A DNA stretch of 64,000 nt from positions 11,091,532-11,155,531 of the forward strand of contig OX439137.1 in the NCBI GenBank assembly GCA_949318235.1, read 5' to 3'. A model generated the notes under the pieces. It ran no database searches. It had not been told where the DNA came from and saw only the letters and a program-made list of their open reading frames with translations. Both the position numbers and the translations under genes were made by a program. Shown here in pieces: positions 1 to 64,000 of this stretch. This DNA comes from Ecdyonurus torrentis. Lineage: Eukaryota; Arthropoda; Insecta; Ephemeroptera; Heptageniidae. The stretch's first letter is position 1, and every line of letters begins with the position of its first letter.

Positions 1-1019
1 CCAGGGTTTCAAGTGACTGAAGCTGCTTAAGGAAATGACCGAAAGTAGTAAATAGATATTACACGCGATAAAGGTATATAATATACTGTATAACTAGGAG
101 TATTGTATTGAGTGACATTCTTGACCATGCAAGTTCGGAAAATACGCTTCTTATCTAAAGTGATTCATTCTAGCTTTATGGTATTTTAAATTATGGAAGA
201 AAAAATAAAGTTTGAGTATCTGTAAGCTACTTCAGTAATAAACATTGAAATATAGACACACGAATTTTATAATTAATATGACTTGTACGTTTGTTCATTA
301 GATTAATTAATAATGAAGTAAGTGCTTTATTTGCTATATATAATTCTTGCCACTTTTTTTTCTTCATTTTCTGATATCGCAAGTTCATGTTTTGAAGTAC
401 AGGCTATAAATTAAAAATATTTGCAAATATTATAACGTTTTCAGAAACTATAAAATAATTAATAAATGATTAATTTATTAGTATTTGTTAAATATAAATT
501 TAAGGGCTTCAAACCTATTTTTTAATTTTATAATATTTGGATGCATTTATTGTACTATTGCATTAATAATTAATATGCACACATTACAAAAAAAAAAAAA
601 AAAAAAGGCTTGCAAAAATATTTGCATTCAATTTTAAAATCGGTCATTCTGTGTATTGCAATATTATAATTGAAGAAATAAAAATAACTCGTTTTGCTAA
701 TCAATTATTATTTGCATATTTTTATTTTTCAAATTTTTAATATTACAGGCAAAAGCAGCTTAGTTAGGTTCAATTCAAACATTATATAAAACGAACTAAC
801 AATTATATAATAATAATGGATAGCATTCCATAGTTCATACATGATCGATGATACATGATACGATGAAACAGACAAATATTGTTTTGATTGAAACATCGAT
901 GGACGTTTCCTACCAACAAAAATAATCTTAAAAGCCTTCGGCAGTAGGTGCATTGCGGTACCGATGCTACCAAGACGATTTAAAATTTATTATATTTTAA
1001 TGAATAGCTCGTAAAATTT
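1..1019. other. AT-rich stretch, no gene seen
   Basis: Very AT-rich sequence with an A-run near 588-606. The longest reading frame here (74 codons, minus strand) is low complexity and resembles no family I know. It lies downstream of the 3' end of the gene in this window. Confidence 0.6.
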
Positions 1020-1162
1020 AGGGTGCCTTACGAGTGGGATTTTTTTCCAAACCAATTGTGCGATTTTTTTAGGCGGAAAAAAAAAAAAAAAAAAAAAAAA
1101 AAACGAATAAAACCGGAACTAGAACGAAAATTAAAAAAATCTCACTCGTATAAGGCAGAGAT
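1020..1162. repeat. Small foldback element (MITE-like)
   Basis: Inverted arms of about 25 nt: the left arm contains TGCCTTACGAGTGGGAT and the right arm reads ATCTCACTCGTATAAGGCA. Between them lie an A-run and AT-rich filler. There is no coding capacity. It is probably a miniature inverted-repeat transposon, family unknown. Confidence 0.55.
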
Positions 1163-1189
1163 ATTTTAACAAGCATTATATTATATTGT

Positions 1190-1335
1190 TACCAAAAATG
1201 AAGCTTATAGCTCACTAGCTGGCTCGTGTAATTAAAAAAAAAAAAAAAAAAAAAAACGATTACATTGATTTAAATGAGCGTACGAAAAGTTGCCTATCTA
1301 TGCATAGGGACAGCAGAGCACGGAACTCTTAAAAA
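1190..1335 (+). repeat. Dispersed repeat, inverted relative at 47.7 kb
   Basis: Contains AATGAAGCTTATAGCTCACT, a poly(A) run, then AAATGAGCG and AGTTGCCTATCTATGCA. The same blocks recur in reverse-complement order around 47670-47795 (GATAGGCAACTTTTC, then AGTGAGATATAAGCTTCATTTTTG). This supports a dispersed repeat of unknown class. Confidence 0.5.
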
Positions 1336-1339
1336 AACC

Positions 1340-2445
1340 GATATAATATAGCCTATAGCCTACAGTAATATAAAAATATGATACGATGAAATAATTTACA
1401 GTTCTAAATATATAATTTTTTTTTATCAAAAGGTGCAATATTATTTGCATTTATGCGTAATTTCTTCACCCAGTCGCAATTATGGCGCGCATTTGATCTG
1501 ACTTTCTCAGTACAGGAGATAATGTGCTGCATAGCTATACTGTGATCACTTCTGAATTTCAAAATTAAAAAATTACCACACATTAGTTCCTATAGTAATA
1601 TATTTTTTTAAGCAACCTTGTCAAATAATTTGTAAAATTATTATAGGAATTGGAATGGGTCAAAATGTTATCAATAAAACATACATTTTTTTTTGTTCAA
1701 TTTCAAAATCAATTTATTGTTTTTAGAATTTCATAGTCAAAATACATTTAGATTTTTTTGATACAGATTTTTATTTTACATTTAATGTTAATTTTCTAAA
1801 TGATAAAATGAAAACATTAAACAAATTAAAGTTATTCACAAAAATACTACTCTAAAATAAAAATAAAAATCATACAACCAAAAAATTGAATCAATCTGAT
1901 CTTTCCTTTGTGTAACATAAATATAGTGGTAACTTTAATTAATAAAAATAAACACAAACTTAATATAATATAATGTGTATATATTTTTATAACCACTGTT
2001 ACTTGGCATTGTTTTTGATAGAAATATTTCAAAAGTGTGAGTTATAGTATCCAAAAATATTGTAATTAGTCATAATATTAAATTTCAAAGTCATATGTGA
2101 CCTTTTGTAATTATAATTTCTAATGTTACATATTTAGTGATCAGAACTTCACTATGAATCAATACTTTCACAAAATGAAGAAACTGTAGAATTTTATGTT
2201 GTACAGTAAAATTACTTTTTACCTGCATGAAGAAGTAAAGTTCTACCGCAAGGTAACTCTATTTTACAACATATAGTAAAGCAGTAGATTTTTTCCCATT
2301 AATAAACTTTTATGTGGTGTAGAAAGGAATCTGTACAACATAATTTTGGCATTTTTGTATTCCAAGATGTTATAGTAAGAAAAAATAAAAATAAAAAAAA
2401 TAAAAATAAAGGACACTGAAAATAATTTAAGTTTAAATATATATC
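1340..2445. other. AT-rich stretch, no gene seen
   Basis: AT-rich sequence without a credible coding frame or recognisable repeat. A slightly GC-richer patch around 1465-1545 contains GGCGCGC but I can assign no function to it. Confidence 0.5.
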
Positions 2446-2449
2446 AGAA

Positions 2450-2846
2450 GGAATAGGAAAAATCCAACAACGATGAATGCAGATGAATTCTGCAGATTGG
2501 TGAAGATCTTGACGACACAGTTAACACAAAAATTTATTTAGATTAAAGATGTTTCAAGGGCCACGCAGCCCTCTTTCTGAAAGTGACTGCTTATGTTTAC
2601 TAAAAATGCAGAAAAGGAAGTGCTGGAAGAGGAATCGATGCGACAGTAAAAGTGGGAGAAAAGTTGGTGCCAGCAGCAAAAGCTAGGCCTGATCTACCTC
2701 CCACTTTTACTGTCACGTGGTTTCCTCTTCTGGCACTTCCTTTTCTGCAGTTTAAGTAAACATAAGCAGTCAATGTTTGTCTAAATTGTGTCATCAAGAT
2801 CTTCACCTAGCTACAGACATCATAGCAAGGTGCTTGTTGATTTTTG
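2450..2846. mobile_element. Composite foldback element with a nested MITE core
   Basis: Outer arms carry TGGTGAAGATCTTGACG on the left and GTCATCAAGATCTTCACC on the right. These match the arms of the foldback at 10653-10993, including TTTCAAGGG and GCCCTCTT. The inner block at about 2587-2770 is itself an inverted repeat (GCTTATGTTTACT ... AGTAAACATAAGC) and matches the free-standing element at 8618-8798. The layout suggests one miniature element inserted into another. Reading frames inside are fortuitous. Confidence 0.75.
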
Positions 2847-2849
2847 CTC

Positions 2850-3590
2850 TCCTCTCCTTAAAAAAAAAAAAAAAAAAAAAAAAGGAAAAAAAAATCAATG
2901 CAAAAATGCTGCTTTCTACTAAATTTTATTTCATAATGTGAACTTGCATTAGTGATTGCCATAAGAAAAGCATGGATAACTAAAAGTTTGTAACAATAAC
3001 AAAGTTGGAAGAAAAAAAAATAATCTAAAATAAAAAAACTCACTTGATCAAGAACTATATTTTATAAATCAACCAAATCTAAAATTAACCAATCTCATTT
3101 AGATCATAAGCATAGGTGTCAAAATGAACTGAAAATATATTTCTCAATAACAATATCAATTTTTTAACCTAAATAAAGAGACCTTTGTTTTGCTTTTAAT
3201 TAAAATTAAATAGGATCAAATGTACGGTATTATTTTTCTTTATCAAGAAATATCTTTGATAAAGAATTTTTTACTGACTTTTTTTTTTTTTTTTTTTCTT
3301 AGTTTAAACGTAAAATTTAAGGCCATATGTTTTATCATAACATTTATGTTTTTTATTATATTTCTTTAAATCTAGAAATTACACTTAATTTTTTAAAAAA
3401 AATTGCATAAATATTTTTTTTTAGTCATCTAAAACAGACCTTTTTCTAGTATATATTATATAATATTTTCCTCTTTACAAAATTTAAGATTATAATTAGG
3501 ATTTGTGTCCTTTCAGACACCATTATAAATATTTTTACAGACTTTTGTCGTAAAAAAAATTTCTCTACTTTTGGATTTTATTTTTTCAAA
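2850..3590. other. AT-rich stretch, no gene seen
   Basis: Begins with an A-run at about 2861-2883 and includes a T-run near 3281-3297. No coding frame, RNA gene or clear repeat was recognised. Confidence 0.5.
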
Positions 3591-3593
3591 TAA

Positions 3594-3775
3594 CACAGAA
3601 AGAAAAAAAATACGTAACTTATGATCCATTATGTCATCGTAGCAATAAATGTTTGTTAAATATGAATAGCATAAATAATAATGTTATTATGTAACATATT
3701 TACTATGCAGAATACCATATTAATATGTTGCTGTTATGAGGTAGCATAATTATTACGTATTTCTCTTTGTCCGTG
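3594..3775. repeat. MITE-like element with TACGTAA-containing ends
   Basis: Imperfect inverted ends: the left reads CACAGAAAG then AATACGTAA, and the right is the complement of CACGGACAAAGAGAAATACG. The interior is rich in TATGC/GCATA motifs. A better-preserved relative is at 30950-31156 and a decayed one near 40910-41100. Confidence 0.5.
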
Positions 3776-3779
3776 AATA

Positions 3780-4636
3780 ATACAATATTTATGCATTTTT
3801 TTTTTCTTACACCAAAATTCTTATAATCTAATAAAACTCTTAAAATATAATTACTAAAACAATAATTTTTTGACAAAAAGCTTTGTTATTATTTATTATT
3901 ATTTTTTGTCAAAAATATTTTTCTAGCAATTATATTATTTTATTATTATTACTTAGTACACTACATTATTAAATTAAAATTAATCCTGGCCCATTATTTT
4001 ATTTATTATACAAGTAAATCTTAATAATTACAACTAACTTTTTAAGAAAGTTTATATTTTGTAACATAATTATATTAACAACTATTATAGCAACGACAGA
4101 AGAAAAAAAAAGTCCATATATTTGTAAATTGTACTGCAAAATTTATGAAGTACGTTAAATAGTGATGCGTGAGACAAAAAAAACCTTACTAATCTATTTT
4201 AACTTTGTGATGTATTAATTGTATGGGAAACAAACCTGAGGAATTCTGGGAAAAAAATTAATGAATGAATTTTAAAGTTTTAAAAGACACTGAAAATATT
4301 TTTTTTATATATAATTATTTTTTAAATAAAACTTTCTTACATATTTTTTTTTATTATTAATAACATATATTATATATTTTTTATTATTTACTTAAAGACT
4401 AATAGTTTTTTGTTTTCTTATATTCTATTAGTAACATTTTTTTGCTTTTGTTTTTGCAATTACATATATACATTTTTGTGTTTTTCATTTTATAAAATTA
4501 TGTGTATATATTAAAAAAAAATAGATAAAACCATTTTTAATAATAATAAATGATTAAAGGAAGGAATATTAACTGCTTTTACACACCGCATTTTGTAAGA
4601 AAAAAAATTGTGCTCCGCTTTAAGGTAAAGTAAAAA

Positions 4637-4686
<50 letters not shown>

Positions 4687-4720
4687 CAACTATTGACTGA
4701 AAAAGGAACAACTGTTTTGA
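3780..4720. other. AT-rich stretch with a long A-run
   Basis: No gene or element recognised. An uninterrupted A-run of about 46 nt lies at 4640-4685, close to the foldback that starts at 4725. Confidence 0.5.
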
Positions 4721-4724
4721 AGCC

Positions 4725-4824
4725 AACTATAAGCAATTTTGGTCACATCCGCTTCTGTTTCGACTTACTGCGCAAGCGTAGTAAGTCAAAACGGAAGCGT
4801 ATGTGACCAAAATCGCCTATAGTC
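4725..4824. repeat. 100-bp foldback element
   Basis: Two arms of about 48 nt face each other with almost no loop. The left arm contains TTTTGGTCACATCCGCTTC and the right arm GAAGCGTATGTGACCAAAA. It would form a long hairpin if transcribed. It is probably a miniature transposon; its family is unknown. Confidence 0.7.
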
Positions 4825-4829
4825 GGACT

Positions 4830-6495
4830 CAAAATGCTCATATTAAAGAATCCTTAAAATTAAAAAATTTATGGCAAAATGCTATGTAAAATTAATTACT
4901 ACTCATTTCTTTAATCAATATTATATGTATTCATTATCGTTTTTACATAAAATTTTAATGAATTAAAAATAAAAAAACAAAAGCAAAATAATATTACACT
5001 TAAAATACTACAATAATAATAATGAAAACCCATTTTATTTACTTATGTGTATATTTTAATATAATATTAAACAATACATTATATAATTATTCCCAAAATT
5101 ATATAAACTAAAATATAAAGAGGAAAAAAAAAGTATAATCATGCAACTTAAAATATATACAAATTCATTCCAGGAAAAAAAAAAAAAAAAAAAAAAAAAA
5201 CTATATAACATTAAAAATTACTTCTACTGTCTTTTTTTTTCTAATATTTTTAACAGAAAAAAAAAATGTGCTTTTTGACAGACAATTTTACATACACAAA
5301 TATCATATATTATTATGATGTAAATTCATATATAGCCCAGGATATATACATGATTTAATTACATAGTCATTCTGATCATAGAATATACTAATGTTAAAAA
5401 AAAGCAAAGAAAAAAAAAAAAAAAAAAAAAGATCTGAAATATTTTGCTATTTTCCAACAAAAGATAATGTTTTCTGGAATCATCTCTTTGTAGAAACATC
5501 ATTTTTTTTTAACAAAGATTCTGGTGTTAACAGAAAACATTATAATTCACTCTATAGAGAGTACAGTGTATATTTTTTTAATTTAACAGAGAAACACTTG
5601 TCTTAAGTAAACAGAAAAGTTAAGTAAAAGTAATTTAATAATTCTTAATACCTTTTTAAATTTGATGTATTTTTTTTTATATCGTTATTGAAAGTATTTT
5701 TGATAAAAATATGAAGTTTTTCAAAAGTTAAATTATAATTCAATGACAAAAAAAAAAATATACTTTTCATTTTTTTTTATGTGCACTCTTAATTCATTTA
5801 AAGCTGCATTCACATATTCATTTGTTGTATAATTTAAACACAATTATTATTCCCATTGAAAGCACGTTACATATTTAACAATTTGATGCGCAGATGTACA
5901 TAATACACACATATCATGACACTATAATAATCCCTTTTGGGGTAAGCCAACAACACAGATGTTTTATCCTGACCCAGTGATAGACCTCCACAACTTCCTA
6001 TCCTGACATACTTCACTTGCTTCCTCCTGTCTCATGCGCAGATGTAACATGAATAAATAAATATGTGAATACACCATAAGATTTTGCATCAATTTTCCCA
6101 AAATTACAAGCTTATTTTTACTTAACTTGTCTATTATTATAGTAAAGATTGTATGAGAAAATTATTAATAATTGCATTTATATTTTGTCAATGCAAAATT
6201 AAAAATAATTTTCAATGAAATCTTGGATTATAACTATAATTTTTATTCTACTTTTATAACACCCAGTAATATAGATTTTTATTATTATCCACACTTGAGT
6301 GGATGACAGACATATATATTTATTTATTTTGACTAATAGTAACAACAATCTAAAATCTATATAATTTTTATTAATAAAATTATTTTGTGTATAATGTGAA
6401 GTGGAAAAAAAAAAAAAAAAAATACATTAATTAAATTATTTTATAATGCATTATTTGATAGTTCCTTTTTTTTTTCTATTGGCAGCTAAATTAGC
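4830..6495. other. AT-rich region downstream of the PAR-bZIP gene
   Basis: Poly(A) runs lie at about 5175-5200 and 5410-5430. A weak pair of inverted ends at about 5808 and 6053 (TTCACATATTCATT / AATAAATATGTGAA) encloses a slightly GC-richer block, possibly an old miniature element. Part of this region may belong to a longer 3' UTR. No other gene is visible. Confidence 0.4.
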
Positions 6496-6499
6496 ATTA

Positions 6500-6505
6500 T
6501 TTATT
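6500..6505 (-). terminator. Candidate poly(A) signal AATAAA
   Basis: This is the first AATAAA I found on the minus strand after the stop codon at 6634-6636, about 130 nt downstream. The region is so AT-rich that such hexamers arise by chance, so the true cleavage site may lie elsewhere. Confidence 0.3.
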
Positions 6506-6633
6506 TGTATGTCATCAATTAAAAAAAGAAAAAGAAAAAGAAAGAAAAAAAGAAAAGAAATTAAAAATCAATTAAATTTCAGGCACTGTTATTGTTTTGT
6601 TTTTTTTAACTCTAGTTGTATTGTCTTCATTCT

Positions 6634-61027
<54,394 letters not shown>

Positions 61028-61586
61028 GTTAATGTCTATACAATAAAGATATTGTCTATTTAAAACGCGCACACGAAATATATATTATAAATACGTATTT
61101 TATATGAAAGAAATGAAATGAAACACAAGTACTACATCAAAATAAAGAGTACAGACTAAAAGGTTAAAATATTTGTGTTTCCTTACTGAGTATGCCTTAA
61201 TCATACGATAAACCGGTTTTAAAAAGCTAAAAAAAAAATTACATATATATATATATAATATTATGTATAAAAAAGTTTTATTTTAACACTGTTTAATTCA
61301 TATGTACGATAATTCTTACTTAAATATGGAAAAAAATGTTCACATAAAACACGACCGGTCCAACTAAATTGGTGTATTAAAATGCCATGTAAACGGCCGA
61401 AAATAAAATTCTTAAAAAATATTAAAATTTAGTTATTATAATATTCAACAAATTGGCATTTAGGAGGTGGGTGGGTGGGGATTTTATGCTTAAATTACAA
61501 TATATATAGCACCTTTAAGTTATAGCATAATAAATTATCGTTATTGTTTAATAATAGTTATAGTTTAATTTTATTGAAATTAAGAC
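61028..61586 (-). other. Upstream region of exon 1c
   Basis: Presumed promoter/5' UTR of the most distal transcript. The minus strand has TTTTAAATAG about 35 nt upstream of the ATG. A G-rich block (GGAGGTGGGTGGGTGGGG) lies at 61463-61480. No coding frame. Confidence 0.35.
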
Positions 61587-61929
61587 TTAAAGGAATAGGC
61601 CAGAGAAAAATATAAGCATTTATATCACAAAACACTTGATGGGACTTACATAAATAACTTTAGTTTGTCTCAAAACCCAACCGTAGCTCTATAGCAGTGA
61701 TCAGAAATTTCGATTTATGCAACCCGCACAACATTTCCATACTAATTTTTGCATGTTTCTGACGTCATAAACATGAATAGTCACGGAAATTGCATACTTT
61801 ACAGTATTTTCATGCTCTCTAGTGGGGCTACAGTAGCATTCTGGTAAAAATTGTCAACATTTTTGAAGATCCCATTTCGTGTTTATTCATTAAAAAGCAC
61901 ATGTTGTTTTATGTGGTTTATGGCTTTAA
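61587..61929. mobile_element. TTAA-flanked 340-bp MITE, copy 5 (inverted)
   Basis: Ends TTAAAGGAATAGGCCAGAG and TGGTTTATGGCTTTAA. It is nearly identical in layout to the copy at 33247 (CACAAAACACTTGATGGG, TTTCTGACGTCATAAACATG, GATCCCATTTCGTGTTTATT). Confidence 0.88.
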
Positions 61930-62730
61930 ACTTTTTTTTTTATCAGTGTTGAAAAACCATAAATAGTAATAAATTGCAATAAGTTAATAGTTTACGAATA
62001 GTAAAATTTAAATCTTACGTAAGCGTATAAAAGAGAATTAATTTATGCTAAGTTCGTTCCGTGAATATTTATCATTCAAGTATAATATACTATCAAACAC
62101 ATCATGTATAATAATGTGGTATACCATACCACACTACACTGTAGTTTAATAGAAAACGATTGCATTTTTAATTGAATTTTTAAATTTGAAGTAAAATATG
62201 GATCGAGCATTTTATTATTATCGTTGGAAGTATTTATTTAAACAATTTTAAAAATTGTACGAATATGCCTTTTTAACGTCGTAATAGAAAGAGAAGAAAA
62301 AAAATAATGGTTTGTTTATTTTTATATTGTTATCTTTGTATATTTTTTTAGTTTTACATAATAGCAATTAAATAGAACAAGAAATGACAAAAACGCCGAT
62401 TTTTTTTTCTTATTTTGTTGTTGTTGAAAATATCTCCATTATATACGAAAACATCAATGCAGTTTTTTTTTTTTTTTTTTAAGAATTGATGTGCAATTTG
62501 TAATTTTTAAAATCATTAAATATTTTTTATTAATATTTGAATATGGCAATAAGATGTCACGGTCAGTCACTATTACGCTCATGCAAAAACTACTGTGTCC
62601 TCAACGTTATGCGTATATTATGATTCTTAAAAATACTTTTTAATTAAGTTTTAAAAAATACAATAAAAAACACACATCAATCAATTTTGGATACTTCCTT
62701 CTTTTAGAATATGCAATGTACAACATTTTC
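61930..62730. other. AT-rich intergenic sequence
   Basis: No gene or element recognised; a T-run lies at 62463-62480. Confidence 0.5.
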
Positions 62731-62732
62731 GG

Positions 62733-62828
62733 CCTTAAGGCTCGCGCAGCCGTCTTACTTTATTTAATACTGAAATAATTTTAAATTAATTTAATATTAA
62801 ATATAATAAGACGGTTGCACGGGCCTTC
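62733..62828. repeat. 96-bp foldback
   Basis: The left arm reads AAGGCTCGCGCAGCCGTCTTA and the right arm TAAGACGGTTGCACGGGCCTT, around an AT-rich loop. Probably a miniature element. Confidence 0.6.
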
Positions 62829-62866
62829 ATTCATAAGAAGAAAAAAAGGAGAATTTGAAATGTCTC

Positions 62867-62870
<4 letters not shown>

Positions 62871-62957
<87 letters not shown>
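62871..62957. repeat. (CT)n microsatellite
   Basis: About 43 CT units; frames across it encode only Ser-Leu or Arg-Glu. Confidence 0.95.
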
Positions 62958-62960
<3 letters not shown>

Positions 62961-63589
62961 CTTCACTTATTATATTGAAAACTTAGTTGTTAACGTATCA
63001 AAAATAAGCTTTTTTTTGTTCTCAATTTTATAAAAATAATGTGGAGTATAGATTATTTTATCAATACACAAGAAGAACTCAGTTCAATGATACGAGAGTT
63101 TATAAAAATGATAATGCAAAATAAAAATGATACTTGATAAGCTGTACACATCCGGGTAGCAATTGAAAAATAGTATATTTAAAAAAAAAATTTGATAAAC
63201 CAGTCTAATGTTTAAGAGACAAAACAAAATGAGTCAATAAAAAAACCTAAACAAAACCTTATAATGCGTAATATGATGCAATATATAGATTATTATTTAA
63301 TATGTATATCAGATGATATATATGCAAGGCACATATTTTGTTATCACTATCCTGTTATATCTAGTAATTAAGTTAAATTATTTAAGATTTGATCACGTTT
63401 AATATACGTGATTTTTTTTTTTTTTTTTTTTTTATTTGTTATCTAGGGTCAGTTAGAGAGCAAACGACTATCCTTGATTATAAATGATTATTATCAACAA
63501 TTTACAAATTAATGGCACATGAAAGATAGAACATAAAATGTAATTTTGATTTACACATGGATATCAATTACGGATACGTATTATTGTAG
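62958..63589. other. AT-rich intergenic sequence
   Basis: No gene recognised; a T-run lies at 63412-63433. Confidence 0.5.
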
Positions 63590-63735
63590 TTATGTTTGCT
63601 CATTAATGCACTTCGATGCTATAATTGAGCAACGAATAACATTGCTTAGCATAGGACAAACGTTTATTATTTTTTTTTTTTCTTTTAATAAGTATGATAT
63701 ATAATTATAATGGGCTATTTGAAAGAAAATAGCAA
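63590..63735 (+). repeat. Dispersed repeat, relative at 55195-55325
   Basis: Contains AATGCACTTCGATGCTATAA, GAATAACATTGCTTAGCATA and GGACAAACGT, matching 55195-55325, followed by GGGCTATTTGAAAGAAAATA. Confidence 0.5.
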
Positions 63736-63872
63736 AAAGTATCTAAGTTTTAATTTTTTATTATAAATAAAGGTAAGTGGGGAAAAAAACACTCTCGGCT
63801 GCATCAATTAAGCTCATCATGTCGCCATATGCGATATTTATAACACGTTCATATATGACAGCTTTACTTAAC

Positions 63873-63973
<101 letters not shown>

Positions 63974-64000
63974 GAATTAGGTTAATCCATTACTAATGAA

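Noticed and set aside
2600..2806. 68-codon minus-strand frame
   Set aside because: Lies within the inverted-repeat core of a composite MITE; openness follows from the repeat.

Overview
The window looks like part of a nuclear chromosome from an invertebrate animal, probably a protostome. It is very AT-rich, full of A/T homopolymers and long dinucleotide microsatellites, has no bacterial-style operons, and carries a single spliced gene spread over about 54 kb. The species cannot be fixed from the sequence.

The gene lies on the minus strand and encodes a PAR-bZIP transcription factor (HLF/TEF/DBP of vertebrates, Pdp1 of Drosophila). I assembled it by hand from splice junctions and reading phase. 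The common 3' exons are: exon A 22026-21872 (FLGPNLWDK motif), exon B 15460-15154 (YVDLDEFLSENGIP motif), exon C 12060-11954 (PAR domain), an optional in-frame 33-nt microexon 9384-9352, exon D 7417-7280 (basic region) and exon E 6723-6634 (leucine zipper and stop). Upstream of exon A are four possible alternative first exons: 61027-60787, 56762-56468, 52357-52336 (a short one) and 44386-44155. Each carries an ATG and ends in the same phase needed to join exon A. The predicted proteins are about 345, 363, 272 and 342 residues without the microexon, with 11 more if it is included. Two of the first exons (1b, 1c) share a proline-rich block and look like tandem duplicates.

The introns and flanks hold many small non-coding transposons. 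The most striking is a complete 2.17-kb non-autonomous hAT element (16369-18539) with an exact 8-bp target duplication and two arrays containing about fifty copies of the palindrome AACCGGTT. Others are five copies of a roughly 340-bp TTAA-flanked family (plus mosaics and relatives), several foldback elements with arms of up to about 210 nt, a 120-bp Tc1/mariner-type miniature element with perfect 26-bp inverted ends, and several dispersed families present in two or three copies.

The remainder is AT-rich intronic or intergenic DNA in which I see no genes. I found no convincing rRNA, intact tRNA or CRISPR array. Candidate promoters (E2F/CCAAT-like near 27.3 kb, ETS/CRE-like near 45.5 kb) are suggestive only.
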